From Saccharothrix saharensis (lineage in GTDB: Bacteria > Actinomycetota > Actinomycetes > Mycobacteriales > Pseudonocardiaceae), in contig NZ_VFPP01000001.1 of the NCBI RefSeq assembly GCF_006716745.1, positions 2,852,001-2,916,000 on the forward strand: 64,000 nucleotides of DNA, in the 5' to 3' direction. Made by a program: the position numbers and the translations under genes. Position 1 is the first letter of the stretch, and the number at the start of each line of letters is the position of its first letter. The notes below the pieces were generated by a model, which worked only from the letters and a program-made list of their open reading frames with translations, was not told the DNA's origin and did not search any database. This document shows positions 49,247-57,877 of the stretch, piece after piece.

Positions 49247-50416
49247 ATGGACTTCACGCTCGACGAGGAGCAGAAGGAGATCCGCGACTGGGTGCGGACC
49301 TTCGTGCGCAAGGAGGTGGCGCCGCTGGAGCCGGAGGTGCTGCGCCGGGAGCGCCTGGGTCAGCCGGGGTTGACCCGGGACGAGCTGAAGGAGTTGCAGG
49401 ACAAGGCGAAGGCAGCCGGGTTCTTCGGCGTGCTCACGCCCCAGGAGTACGGCGGCATGGGGCTGGGCGCGCTCATGACGGCGCTGCTGGAGGCCGAGCT
49501 GGGGCGCACGTTCGTGCCGTTCCGGTTCGGCGGGTACGCGGACAACATCCTGTTCCACGGCAACGAGGAGCAGAAGCAGCGCTACCTGCTGCCCACGATC
49601 TCCGGCGAGCGCGTGTCGTGCTTCGCGATCACCGAGCCGGGCGCGGGTTCGGACGCCAAGGCCATCCGCACGTCCGCCCGCAAGGAGGGCGGCGAGTGGG
49701 TGATCAACGGCGAGAAGACGTTCATCACCCAGGGCAACGAAGCGGACTTCGTGATGGTGTTCGCGGTGACCGACCGGGAGAAGGGCGCGGACGGCGGCGT
49801 CACGTGCTTCCTGGTCGACCGGGACATGGGCTGGAAGTCCGAGCCGATCCCGACCATGGGCCAGTGGGGCCCGGCCGCGCTGGTGTTCGACAACGTCCGC
49901 GTGCCCGAGGAGAACGTCCTGGGCGAGGTGGGCAAGGGCTTCCACCTGGCCATGCAGTGGATCGGCCAGGGCCGCTACCTGCTGCCCGCGCGGGCGCTCG
50001 GCTCGTGCGAGCGGCTGGTGGAGATGGCCATCGAGCAGGCCAAGACCCGCGTCACGTTCGGTCAGCCGATCGCCGAGTACCAGGCCATCCAGTGGATGCT
50101 CGCGGACTCGGCGGTGGAGATCGAGGCGTTGCGCTGGCTCGTGCTGCACGCGGCGTGGCTGGTCGACCAGGGCGCGGACTCGCGGCAGGCGCAGTCGATG
50201 GCGAAGCTGTACGGCGGCATCAAGGCCAACGAGATCGTGGACCGGGTGCTCCAGATCCACGGCGGCATGGGCTACACGCGCGAGCTGCCGATCGAGCGCT
50301 GGTACCGAGAGCTGCGGCTGCTGCGCATCTACGAAGGCACGGACGAGATCCAGCGCCGCACGATCGCCCGCAACCTGCTCAAGGGCCACGCCAAGGTGAC
50401 CGGCACGCTCGGCTGA
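49247..50416 (+). CDS. Acyl-CoA dehydrogenase 2
   Basis: A 389-residue paralog of the preceding gene with CFAITEPGAGSDA, INGEKTFITQGNEAD and the catalytic Glu in RIYEGTDEIQRR. The short linker RVPEENVLGEVGKGF and QIHGGMGYTRELPIERWYRE fit the branched- or long-chain class used in bacterial catabolism. It starts 19 bp after gene 1 with a GGAGG site. The pair probably act on different steps or substrates. Confidence 0.92.
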   Translation: MDFTLDEEQKEIRDWVRTFVRKEVAPLEPEVLRRERLGQPGLTRDELKELQDKAKAAGFFGVLTPQEYGGMGLGALMTALLEAELGRTFVPFRFGGYADNILFHGNEEQKQRYLLPTISGERVSCFAITEPGAGSDAKAIRTSARKEGGEWVINGEKTFITQGNEADFVMVFAVTDREKGADGGVTCFLVDRDMGWKSEPIPTMGQWGPAALVFDNVRVPEENVLGEVGKGFHLAMQWIGQGRYLLPARALGSCERLVEMAIEQAKTRVTFGQPIAEYQAIQWMLADSAVEIEALRWLVLHAAWLVDQGADSRQAQSMAKLYGGIKANEIVDRVLQIHGGMGYTRELPIERWYRELRLLRIYEGTDEIQRRTIARNLLKGHAKVTGTLG

Positions 50417-50543
50417 CCAGGGCTTTCGGCGGGGTCGGGCGACCGGCTCCGCCTGGCCCCCCGACGGAGGTAGGGCTGGCCCCACCTGCCCTTCGGCAGC
50501 GCGCCCCAGGGACCGACCGCGATCACGCCAGCACGATGAGTGC

Positions 50544-51419
50544 ATGCGATCACGACCGGTGCTCTTCGAATCCGACCTGACGCGTCAGCGCATCACGACC
50601 CCGGCGGGCACGTTCGACGCCGTCGTGACCGGTCCCGCGGCCGGGCGCAAGGTGCTGCTCCTGCACGGCGTGCCGGAGTGCGGGATCGAGTGGCGCCACC
50701 AGCTCCGGGCGCTGGCGGCGCACGGGTACCGGGCGGTCGCGCCGGACCTGCGCGGCTACTCGCCGGGCGTGCGCCCGCGCCGGGTGAGCGCGTACGGGCT
50801 GGAGCACGTGGTGCGGGACGTGGTCGAGATCGCGGACGCCCTGGGGTGGACGAGGTTCGACCTGGTCGGGCACGACTGGGGCGCGATCGCGGCGTGGGTG
50901 GCCGCGGCGCGGTTCCCGCTGCGGATGCGCACGTTGACCGCTGTGTCCGCGCCGCACCCCGGCGCGCTGGCGCGGGCGTTGCGGACGGATCCGGACCAGC
51001 GGCGCCGGTGGGCGCACCTGGACCACCTGCGGGAGCCGGGCGTGGCCGAGCGCACCCTGCTCGCCGATCACGGCGCGCGCCTGCGCGACGGCTGGCCGGC
51101 CGCGATCCCGCCGGAGCGGGTGGCGCAGTACGTGCGGAAGCTGACCGAGCCGGGCGCGCTCACCGCCGCGCTGAACTGGTACCGGGCCAACGACCTCACC
51201 GACATCGGTACCGACGCCCTCCGCCCGGTGTCCGTGCCGACCCGGTACCTGTGGGGCGAGGACGACGAGGTGATCTCGCCGGACACCGCGCAGGACGCCG
51301 GGCGGTGGACGACCGGGCCGTACTGGTTCGAGGTGATGCCCGGGGTGGGCCACTTCGTGCCGGAGGAGGCGGCGGAGCAGACGACGCTGCACCTGCTCGA
51401 CCACCTGGCCGCGCACTGA
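50544..51419 (+). CDS. Alpha/beta hydrolase, epoxide-hydrolase-like
   Basis: A 291-residue soluble hydrolase. LLLHGVPECGIEW gives the oxyanion hole, the nucleophile elbow is GHDWGAIAAW with Asp (as in epoxide hydrolases and dehalogenases) and the base His is in VGHFVPEEA. The acid is Asp in WGEDDEVISP. The cap domain lies between. It ends 1 bp from the convergent GntR gene. Role unknown; xenobiotic or secondary-metabolite epoxide opening is typical. Confidence 0.87.
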   Translation: MRSRPVLFESDLTRQRITTPAGTFDAVVTGPAAGRKVLLLHGVPECGIEWRHQLRALAAHGYRAVAPDLRGYSPGVRPRRVSAYGLEHVVRDVVEIADALGWTRFDLVGHDWGAIAAWVAAARFPLRMRTLTAVSAPHPGALARALRTDPDQRRRWAHLDHLREPGVAERTLLADHGARLRDGWPAAIPPERVAQYVRKLTEPGALTAALNWYRANDLTDIGTDALRPVSVPTRYLWGEDDEVISPDTAQDAGRWTTGPYWFEVMPGVGHFVPEEAAEQTTLHLLDHLAAH

Positions 51420-52064
51420 TCAGGCGAGGCTGGTGAGCATCTGGGCGCACACCCGGGCCAGGTGCCTGCGCATCACGTCGGACGCGCGGGTCGGGTCGGC
51501 GGCGGCGATGGCGGTGACCAGGGCGTCGTGGTCGTCCAACGAGGCGTTCTGGTGCGGCGGGTCGTCACGCAGACCGCTGCGCAGCAGCACCACCCGCTGC
51601 TGCACCAGCCGCACCTGCTCGGCGATGCGGGGGCTGCGCGCCGCGTCCAGCAACGCCTGGTGGAACGCCAGGTCCAACCGGTGCGGGAACCGCTCGCCCG
51701 CCGAGTACGCCCGGCGCGACTCCTCGCACACCGCGCGCAGCCGCACCACGTCGCCCTCCGTGCGCCGGGACGCCGCCAGCTCGGCCGCCGCGCACTCCAG
51801 CGCGGTGCGCAGCTCGAACAACGCCTGCACGTCCGCCGCGTCGGCCGTGGGCACGGACGCGCCCCGGTGCGGCGCGAGCACCAGCAAACCCTCGGACGCC
51901 AGGTGCCGGATCGCCTCGCGCAGCGGTCCGCGCGAGATGCCCAGCCGCTGGGCCAGCTCGACCTCGTTGACCCGCGTGCCGGGCGGGATCTCGCCGGTCA
52001 GCACCAGTTCGCGGAGCACGTCCACGGCCTGGCCGGCCAAGCTCAGGTGCAGGGGAGGTGTCAC
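51420..52064 (-). CDS. GntR-family (FCD) regulator of asparaginase
   Basis: A 214-residue regulator. The winged helix spans AVDVLRELVLTGEIPPGTRV to AQRLGISRGPLREAIRHLAS and the FCD ligand domain follows (FELRTALECAAAELAASRR; HQALLDAARSP). GTG 52064 is the start. It is divergent from an asparaginase gene, with a perfect palindrome between them. FCD proteins usually sense organic or amino acids, here perhaps aspartate or asparagine. Confidence 0.88.
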   Translation of the reverse strand: MTPPLHLSLAGQAVDVLRELVLTGEIPPGTRVNEVELAQRLGISRGPLREAIRHLASEGLLVLAPHRGASVPTADAADVQALFELRTALECAAAELAASRRTEGDVVRLRAVCEESRRAYSAGERFPHRLDLAFHQALLDAARSPRIAEQVRLVQQRVVLLRSGLRDDPPHQNASLDDHDALVTAIAAADPTRASDVMRRHLARVCAQMLTSLA

Positions 52065-52102
52065 CGACGTCTCCTAGCGCGCGAGGACACCGTCGATGTT
52101 AA

Positions 52103-52119
52103 CTGTCGACAGTCGACAG
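52103..52119. promoter_or_regulatory. GntR operator palindrome
   Basis: CTGTCGAC and GTCGACAG around a central A, perfect over 8 bp per arm, 39 bp from the gntR start and 20 bp before the asparaginase ATG. The TGT-N9-ACA spacing is like FCD-type GntR sites. Confidence 0.8.
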
Positions 52120-52138
52120 CACAGCGGTGGAGGGACGA

Positions 52139-53083
52139 ATGGCACACGAACTGGTCGCCGAGGTCTGGCGGGGCGAGTTCCTGGAGTCCGTGCACCACGG
52201 CTCGGTCATCGCCCTCGACCGCTCCGGCCGGGAAGCGCTCGCGGTCGGTCGCCCGCACGACACCACGTACCCGCGCTCGTCGAACAAGCCGATCCAGGCG
52301 CTGGCCATGCTGCGCCACGGCCTCGACCTCGACGGCGAGCTGCTGGCCCTGGCCTGCGCCAGCCACTCCGGCGAGGACTTCCACGTCGACGGCGTGCGGC
52401 GCGTCCTCCACGCGCACGGCCTGACCGAAGCCGCCCTGCGGTGCACGCCCGACCTGCCGATCGGCGAGGACGCCCTCAAGGCCCACCTCGCCGCAGGCCG
52501 GGGCAAGGCGCCGCAGTACATGAACTGCTCGGGCAAGCACGCCGCCATGCTCGCGACCTGCGTGGTCAACGGCTGGTCGACCCACGACTACCTGGAGCCG
52601 GCGCACCCGCTCCAGCGGGCCGTCCGCGAAACCCTGGAGGAGCTGGCGGGCGAACCGATCGGCGCGGAGGGCGTCGACGGCTGCGGCGCGCCGTTGCTCG
52701 GCATCAGCCTCACCGGCCTGGCCAGGGCGTTCAGCGCGCTGGCCCGCGCGCAGGACGGCCCGGAGCAGCGGATCGCGCGGGCGATGAACCAGTACCCGGA
52801 GTGGGTCGGCGGTACGAACCGCGACGTCACGAAGCTGATGCGGGCGATCCCGGGCGCGGTCGCCAAGGACGGCGCGGAGGGCGTCTACGCGATCGGCCTG
52901 CCGACCGGCGAAGCCGTCGCGTGCAAGATCGCGGACGGCTCCAGCCGGGCCAGGGCGGTGGTCCTGGTGGCCGCGCTGCGCAGGCTGGGCGTGGCCGCGC
53001 CGGACGAGCTGGCCACGTTCCCGGTGCTCGGCCACGGTCGGCCGGTCGGCGCGGTCCGACCGTCACCCACCCTGGTGAGTTGA
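52139..53083 (+). CDS. Asparaginase (Rhizobium etli-type, class unlike AnsA/B)
   Basis: A 314-residue cytoplasmic amidohydrolase. RSSNKPIQALAML, CASHSGEDFHVDGV and CSGKHAAMLATCVVNGW are hallmarks of the asparaginase family typified by the R. etli thermostable/labile enzymes (Pfam asparaginase_II). The catalytic Ser is expected in SSNKP or CSGKH. ATG 52139 has GGAGGG just upstream; an ATG at 52127 is less likely. It hydrolyses asparagine to aspartate and ammonia for nitrogen use and is controlled by the divergent GntR. Confidence 0.87.
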   Translation: MAHELVAEVWRGEFLESVHHGSVIALDRSGREALAVGRPHDTTYPRSSNKPIQALAMLRHGLDLDGELLALACASHSGEDFHVDGVRRVLHAHGLTEAALRCTPDLPIGEDALKAHLAAGRGKAPQYMNCSGKHAAMLATCVVNGWSTHDYLEPAHPLQRAVRETLEELAGEPIGAEGVDGCGAPLLGISLTGLARAFSALARAQDGPEQRIARAMNQYPEWVGGTNRDVTKLMRAIPGAVAKDGAEGVYAIGLPTGEAVACKIADGSSRARAVVLVAALRRLGVAAPDELATFPVLGHGRPVGAVRPSPTLVS

Positions 53084-53121
53084 GCCGCCCAGCGGCTTGA
53101 AACGCCCGATACGCTGGCTGC

Positions 53122-53433
53122 ATGGCCAGCGCCAGAGCCGCCGACGCACCGGACGACCGCCCGCAGCCCAGCATCGACGACGAACTCATCGGCCTCGACC
53201 CCGACGACCCCGAGACCAGGGCGTTCGCCGAGCACCTCGGCCGGATGAAGCAGCAGCCGCCGAGCTTCACCATCGAGGGCACGGTCGCGGGCGTCGGGCA
53301 GTTCGCGGACTCGGCGAACCGCGCGGGCGGCCTGCGCCGGCTCACCGCGGTCGTCGTGGTGGGCCTGATCCTGCTGGGTGTGCTGGTCAGCGTCTGGTAC
53401 TACCTGGGCACCCTCGTCTGGGTGTTCTTCTAG
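53122..53433 (+). CDS. Small membrane protein, 103 residues
   Basis: ATG 53122. The N-terminal 70 residues are acidic and disordered-looking (ELIGLDPDDPETRAFAEHLG). A basic stretch (RAGGLRRL) precedes one membrane helix (TAVVVVGLILLGVLVSVWYY) at the C-terminus, so it is a tail-anchored protein. I do not recognise a family. It follows asparaginase by 38 bp on the same strand. Confidence 0.7.
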   Translation: MASARAADAPDDRPQPSIDDELIGLDPDDPETRAFAEHLGRMKQQPPSFTIEGTVAGVGQFADSANRAGGLRRLTAVVVVGLILLGVLVSVWYYLGTLVWVFF

Positions 53434-53482
53434 ACGACCCGCGCCGACGTCCCGGCCACCGCGGTTCGTCTACCGTGGAGGC

Positions 53483-53935
53483 ATGGAACCTGTCGTCGGC
53501 GCCACCCCGAAGGTGGTCCGCCCCGAGTCCGAGTGGCGGGAGATCCTGACCCCCAAGGAGTACGCGGTGCTGCGCGACGCCGGCACCGAGCCCGCGTGGG
53601 TCGGCGAGTACACCGACACCAAGACCGAGGGCGTCTACGAGTGCCGCGCGTGCGGGGCCGAGTTGTTCCGCAGCGACACGAAGTTCGACTCGCACTGCGG
53701 CTGGCCGTCGTTCTTCTCCCCGCTGGCCGGTGACTCGGTGATCCTGCGCGAGGACCGCACCCACGGCATGGTGCGCACGGAGGTGCTGTGCGCCACGTGC
53801 CACAGCCACCTGGGGCACGTGTTCGAGGGCGAGGGCTACGACACGCCCACCGATCAGCGCTACTGCATCAACTCGGTGAGCTTGCGCCTGGTCGAGGGCC
53901 CGGACGGTCGAGCAGACCGGCGGCTCGAACCCTAA
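53483..53935 (+). CDS. msrB: Methionine sulfoxide reductase B
   Basis: A 150-residue enzyme reducing methionine-R-sulfoxide. Four structural zinc cysteines are in CRACGAEL and CATCHSHLG. The catalytic Cys is in QRYCINSVSL. FDSHCGWPSFFSPL carries the conserved aromatic pocket. ATG 53483 has GGAGG at 6 nt. Repair of oxidised proteins in the cytoplasm. Confidence 0.95.
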   Translation: MEPVVGATPKVVRPESEWREILTPKEYAVLRDAGTEPAWVGEYTDTKTEGVYECRACGAELFRSDTKFDSHCGWPSFFSPLAGDSVILREDRTHGMVRTEVLCATCHSHLGHVFEGEGYDTPTDQRYCINSVSLRLVEGPDGRADRRLEP

Positions 53936-53959
53936 GGCTTGCTCAAGCACCCTTGCTGG

Positions 53960-54011
53960 GGTGTGTCCTGGCGCACACCATTGCCCCCAAGCTGGTGGAC
54001 CTGGTTCCACC
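53960..54011. promoter_or_regulatory. Two adjacent inverted repeats before the MNIO operon
   Basis: GGTGTG / CACACC (53960-53979) and GGTGGA / TCCACC (53994-54011), both perfect with 6-8-nt loops, lie between msrB and the first TIGR04222 gene. They may end msrB or regulate the operon. Confidence 0.45.
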
Positions 54012-54032
54012 GAGGCCCACAGGGGGTGGACC

Positions 54033-54944
54033 GTGGAGCGACCGTGGGGGCTTTCGGGCCCGGAGTTCCTCGAGCTGTACTGGATCGCGCTGGCGGTGTC
54101 GCTGGCCTGGGCGATCTTCGTCCGGGTGCGCCCGCGGTGGACGCGGGGAGGTGCCCCCGCGGGCGTGCTCGGTGTGCTGGACATCGCCTACCTGACCGGC
54201 GGTCCCCGACGGGTGGTCGAGGCGTCCGTGGCCGGTCTCATCGACTCGGGCGCCCTCGTGCCCGCCCGCAACGGCAGCGTCCGGCTCGTCGGCACGCCCG
54301 CGGCCGACCACCCGGTCGACCAGGCCGTGCTCACCGACGCCAAGCGGTACCGCCACCGGACGTTGACGCTGCTCATCACGTCGGTCTCGGAGCAGGACGC
54401 GCCGCGCGCGATCGGCCGTCGACTGTCCGAACAGGACTACCTGGTCGAGCCGGCCGAGGTGCGGCGGCGGTTGCGCGGTGGCATCGTGCCGATGGTCGTG
54501 GTGCTCGCCGTCGGTGTCGTGCGCTGGGTCAACGGGCTGCTGGTCAGCGCGCCCGTCGGGTGGCTGACGTTGCAGCTCGTGCTGACCGGCGTGCTGGTCC
54601 GGGTGCTGCTGAAGGCGGCACCGTCGACGCGCACCGCGAAGGGTCGTGACGCGGTGGCGAGGGCTCGCGCGGGCGGGATCACCGGGGGGTGGGGGGTGAC
54701 CGGCTCGGCGAACGCCGCCGAGCTGGTCGCTCTCAACGGCTTCGCCGAACACCCGGACACCGCGTTGCGCGCCGCGGTGCGCCCACGTCCCCGTGCCCGA
54801 ACCCGGACCGCGTCGGCCGGGTACGCACCCGGCACGTACGTCGCGACGAGCGGCGGGTGCGGCAGCGCGAGCAGCTGCTCCAGCAGCGGCAGCAGCTGCG
54901 GTGGCGGCGGCGGGGGCGGCTGCGGCGGTGGCGGGGGCAGCTGA
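54033..54944 (+). CDS. TIGR04222-type membrane protein 1 with Cys/Gly-rich tail
   Basis: A 303-residue protein, GTG 54033 with GGGGGTGG upstream. One membrane helix (residues about 13-30), a cytoplasmic domain opening GVLDIAYLTGGPRRVVEASV (the TIGR04222 pattern), and a second hydrophobic hairpin (about 150-193). The C-terminal 30 residues are low-complexity Gly/Ser with Cys at 276, 282, 289 and 297. In the MNIO context this tail is a candidate substrate for oxidative cysteine modification. First gene of the unit. Confidence 0.78.
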   Translation: MERPWGLSGPEFLELYWIALAVSLAWAIFVRVRPRWTRGGAPAGVLGVLDIAYLTGGPRRVVEASVAGLIDSGALVPARNGSVRLVGTPAADHPVDQAVLTDAKRYRHRTLTLLITSVSEQDAPRAIGRRLSEQDYLVEPAEVRRRLRGGIVPMVVVLAVGVVRWVNGLLVSAPVGWLTLQLVLTGVLVRVLLKAAPSTRTAKGRDAVARARAGGITGGWGVTGSANAAELVALNGFAEHPDTALRAAVRPRPRARTRTASAGYAPGTYVATSGGCGSASSCSSSGSSCGGGGGGGCGGGGGS

Positions 54945-55006
54945 CGGGTTCTTACGCTTCCGTGACGCGGGCCGCAGTAGGCCGCACGGCTCCTAGGGTG
55001 GCGGCC

Positions 55007-55936
55007 ATGACGTTCCTGTGGTGGTACGGCCCGGCGCTCGTCGCCGCGGTGGTGGTCGGTCTGCGGGTGAAGCGGGTCGCCGGCGCCGTGCCCGACCGGC
55101 CGCTGACGTTCGAGGAGATCGGCTACCTCGGCGGCGGCCCGGTCCGGGCGGTCGAGGTCGCGGTGGCGGGGTTGGTGGCCGAGAACCGGGCCAGGCTGTC
55201 CGGTCCGGTGGCCGCGGCGGTGCCCGGCGAGGAGCAGCCGGCCACCGCGTTGCAGGCGGTCGTGCTGGCCGGGCTCACCCGACCGCGCGACCTGGACGAG
55301 CTGGTGGTCGGCGCGGCCACCAGCGGACCGGCTCGGCAGATCGGGCAACGCCTGGTCGCGGGCGGGCTGCTGGTGTCGCCGCGACGGCGGTTGGCGCGGG
55401 CGGTGCTGGCGGTCCTGCCGGTGGCGGCGCTCGCGGTGGTACCGGTTCTCGCAGGTCCCGGTGGGTGGGTGACGGTCACGTCGGTGGCGGTCGCGGCACT
55501 GCTCGGTGTCCTGCTGCTGCTGGGTCCGCCGCCCGTTCTGACCAGGAGGGGCGCGCGGGCGTACGAGGAGGCCACGGCGGGCCTCGCCCCGGTCGACCCG
55601 GCCGAGGTGACCGCCCGCTACGGCTTGGTCCGCCCGGCGTCGCGCACCGCCGTCACGCCGCCCGTGCCGCGTGAGGGGTCGGCGCGGTCGGCGACGGCGG
55701 TGTTCGACGGCGAACGGGCGGAACCGATCGCACCTGCGGAAACGTCACAGGCACCGCTCCCCCGGCGCAGGCGCGCCGTGGTGGTCGAACCGCAGCGCTG
55801 GCAGCGGCGCAACGGCTGGCTGGTGGCAGGCGGGTGGTTCGCGGGTGGGTGGTTGGCCGCGCAGTGGTTGGAGGGCGATGACGGTGGCGACTCAGTGGAC
55901 GCCGACTTCGGCGGGTTCGGCGGGTTCGACGCCTGA
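55007..55936 (+). CDS. TIGR04222-type membrane protein 2 without cysteines in the tail
   Basis: A 309-residue protein starting at ATG 55007. It repeats the plan of its neighbours: an N-terminal membrane helix (YGPALVAAVVVGLRV), FEEIGYLGGGPVRAVEVAVAG, a long middle domain and hydrophobic segments (about 130-170). The tail is instead acidic and aromatic (DSVDADFGGFGGFDA), with no cysteine. I infer a structural partner of the Cys-tailed paralogs. Its last 59 bp overlap gene 3. Confidence 0.7.
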   Translation: MTFLWWYGPALVAAVVVGLRVKRVAGAVPDRPLTFEEIGYLGGGPVRAVEVAVAGLVAENRARLSGPVAAAVPGEEQPATALQAVVLAGLTRPRDLDELVVGAATSGPARQIGQRLVAGGLLVSPRRRLARAVLAVLPVAALAVVPVLAGPGGWVTVTSVAVAALLGVLLLLGPPPVLTRRGARAYEEATAGLAPVDPAEVTARYGLVRPASRTAVTPPVPREGSARSATAVFDGERAEPIAPAETSQAPLPRRRRAVVVEPQRWQRRNGWLVAGGWFAGGWLAAQWLEGDDGGDSVDADFGGFGGFDA

Positions 55937-56690
55937 GCTCGGACCGGAGGAGCAGGCATTCCTCGTGGGCGGTCCCGGCCGGGCGGCCGAGGTCGCGGTG
56001 GTGTCGCTGGTCGAGGCGGGCGCGGCCCGCATCTCACGCGAAGGCCTGGTCAGCGCGGTGGGACGGCCACGGGGCCGCACCCCGCTCCAGGCGAACGCGC
56101 TGGGTCGGCTGCCGATGTCGCTGGGTGACGTGATCGCCGCGACGGCGTGGAGCGCGGAGGCGCGGTCACTGCGGCAGCACCTGGTCGAGCGGGGCTACGT
56201 CGTGCCGCGGGGGCGGCGCAAGGCGGCTCGGCTGGTCCGCCGGCTGCTGATCGCCGCGACGGTGGCGGCGGTGGTCGCGGCGATCGCGTGGGAACTCCCG
56301 GTGGAGTTCGCCGTCGTCTCGATCTTGGCCGGGGTGCCGGCGGCACTCGTGCTCACGCCGTGGTCGCGCCCGCTCACCCGTGCCGGGAGGGACGTGGTGA
56401 AGCGGTTGCGGTTGGTCGCCGTGTCGCCGAACCGGCTCGCCCTGGTCGCCTGCTACGGGTTGCTGGGCAAGGTCGAGCGGCACCACGTCTGGCAGGTGCT
56501 GGGCATCGCGCCCACCGCGGCGGCGACGTTGCGGCGGCGGTCGCGCGGGAGCGGGTCGGACGGCGGCGCGTCGTGCGGCGGTGGGTGCGGCAGTTGCTCC
56601 AGCAGCAGTTGCGGCAGCGGCGGCGGTTCCGACGGCGGCGGCTCGTCGTGCGGTGGTGGCGGGTGCGGCGGTGGTGGTGGCGGCGACTGA
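55878..56690 (+). CDS. TIGR04222-type protein 3 with a six-Cys tail
   Basis: A 270-residue protein, ATG 55878 with GGAGGG at 3-4 nt, overlapping gene 2. QAFLVGGPGRAAEVAVVSLV is the TIGR04222 motif; two membrane segments lie at about 121-160. The tail (residues 223-270) is Gly/Ser/Asp with Cys at 233, 237, 240, 245, 258 and 263. It is the most likely modification target because it immediately precedes the MNIO gene. The start at 55878 makes the N-terminus soluble rather than membrane-bound. Confidence 0.75.
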   Translation: MTVATQWTPTSAGSAGSTPELGPEEQAFLVGGPGRAAEVAVVSLVEAGAARISREGLVSAVGRPRGRTPLQANALGRLPMSLGDVIAATAWSAEARSLRQHLVERGYVVPRGRRKAARLVRRLLIAATVAAVVAAIAWELPVEFAVVSILAGVPAALVLTPWSRPLTRAGRDVVKRLRLVAVSPNRLALVACYGLLGKVERHHVWQVLGIAPTAAATLRRRSRGSGSDGGASCGGGCGSCSSSSCGSGGGSDGGGSSCGGGGCGGGGGGD

Positions 56691-56738
56691 TCGGGCAGCG
56701 GCGATCGGTCGGTCGAGAGCGTGGGAAGGGCGTGGCAC

Positions 56739-57536
56739 GTGGAGAAGCTGGGTGTCGGCATCGGGTGGCGGCCGGAGATCGACCTGACCGTCGAACGCCT
56801 GCCCGGCGTCGACTTCGTGGAGGTCGTCGCGGAGAACCTGCACGTCGGGCACCTGCCCGAGTCGGTCCTCCTGCTGCGGGAGCGGGGCGTGCCCGTGCTG
56901 CCGCACGCCGTGTCGCTCTCGCTCGGCGGCGCGGAACCCTTGGACGCGCAGCGGGTCGCGCACCTGGGTGCGCTGGCCGAGGCCCTGGACGCGCCGCTGG
57001 TCAGCGACCACGTCTGCTTCGTGCGCGCGGGCGGGCTGGACTCGGGCCACCTCATGCCGCTCCCCCGCACGCGCGACGCGCTGGACGTCCTCGTCGCCAA
57101 CGTCAAGGCCGCCCAGCAGGACCTGCCCGTGCCGCTGGCCCTGGAGAACGTCGCCGCGCTCCTCGACTGGCCGGACGGCGAGCTCACCGAGGGCCAGTTC
57201 CTGGCCGAGCTGGTCGACCGCACCGACTGCCGGCTGCTGGTCGACGTGGCCAACCTCTACGCCAACGCCCGCAACCTCGGCACCGACGTGGCCCGGTTCC
57301 TGGACGAGGTCCCGTTGGAACGCCTGGCGTACGTGCACGTCGCCGGCGGCGAGGAGCACCAGGGCGTCTACCACGACACGCACGCCCACGCCGTGCTCCC
57401 CGAAGTGCTGGACGTGCTGGCCGAGCTGCGCGCCCGCGTCGACCCGCCCGGCGTCCTGCTGGAACGCGACGACGACTACCCGGCCGACGCGGAACTGGCC
57501 GCCGAGCTGGCCGCGATCCGGGCGGTGCTGGGGTGA
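56739..57536 (+). CDS. DUF692 / MNIO multinuclear non-heme iron oxidative enzyme
   Basis: A 265-residue TIM-barrel enzyme of the family of MbnB, TglH and BufB, which use two or three irons to oxidise cysteine side chains of peptides. Likely ligands: His56 in [10 protein letters not shown], Asp90-His91 in SDHVCF, Glu136 in LENVAALL, Asp169 and Asn172 in DVANLYANA, His200 in YVHVAGG, Asp213/His215/His217 in DTHAH and Glu242 in [11 protein letters not shown] 56739 has GGGAAGGG upstream. It is followed by a coupled partner gene (4-bp overlap). The natural substrate is probably the Cys-rich tail of gene 1 and/or 3. Confidence 0.9.
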   Translation: MEKLGVGIGWRPEIDLTVERLPGVDFVEVVAENLHVGHLPESVLLLRERGVPVLPHAVSLSLGGAEPLDAQRVAHLGALAEALDAPLVSDHVCFVRAGGLDSGHLMPLPRTRDALDVLVANVKAAQQDLPVPLALENVAALLDWPDGELTEGQFLAELVDRTDCRLLVDVANLYANARNLGTDVARFLDEVPLERLAYVHVAGGEEHQGVYHDTHAHAVLPEVLDVLAELRARVDPPGVLLERDDDYPADAELAAELAAIRAVLG

Positions 57537-57877
57537 CGCGGCCGCAGCGCGAGCGGTTGGCCGCCGCACAGGCCGAGCTGCTGCGCGCGCTGCTGGCCGA
57601 CGGCGACGTGCCCGAGGGGTTCGACCCGGACCGGGTGCGCGTCGAGAAGCGCGCCCTGCTCGCCAAGCGGCGCGGGATCGTGGCGGCGCTGCGGCCCGAC
57701 GTCGCCGCCGAGCTGGACGAGCGGTTCCGACCGCTGTTCGACGCCTACGCCGCGGCCCACCCGAAGGAGGTCGGCACGCGGTTCCGCGAGGACGCCGCCC
57801 GCTTCGCCGAGTGGGCGACCGCGCGGGGCGAGCTCCGGCCGCCGAAGAAGGAGCGTTGGTGGCGGCGCGCAACCTGA
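57533..57877 (+). CDS. MNIO partner protein (small, helical)
   Basis: A 114-residue soluble protein whose GTG overlaps the MNIO stop by 4 bp. It is entirely helical in appearance ([55 protein letters not shown]) with a basic end. Known MNIO enzymes need a partner (MbnC, BufC/DUF2063 or an RRE-type protein) that binds the substrate leader; the position and size fit such a role. Actinobacterial relatives are often labelled SCO6045-like. I see no leader-binding winged-helix signature, so the mode of binding is open. Confidence 0.75.
   Translation: MTRPQRERLAAAQAELLRALLADGDVPEGFDPDRVRVEKRALLAKRRGIVAALRPDVAAELDERFRPLFDAYAAAHPKEVGTRFREDAARFAEWATARGELRPPKKERWWRRAT

Noticed and set aside
48840-49311. 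Shadow frames over the acyl-CoA dehydrogenase pair
   Set aside because: Arg- and Gly-rich without motifs; both sense frames have full-length family signatures.
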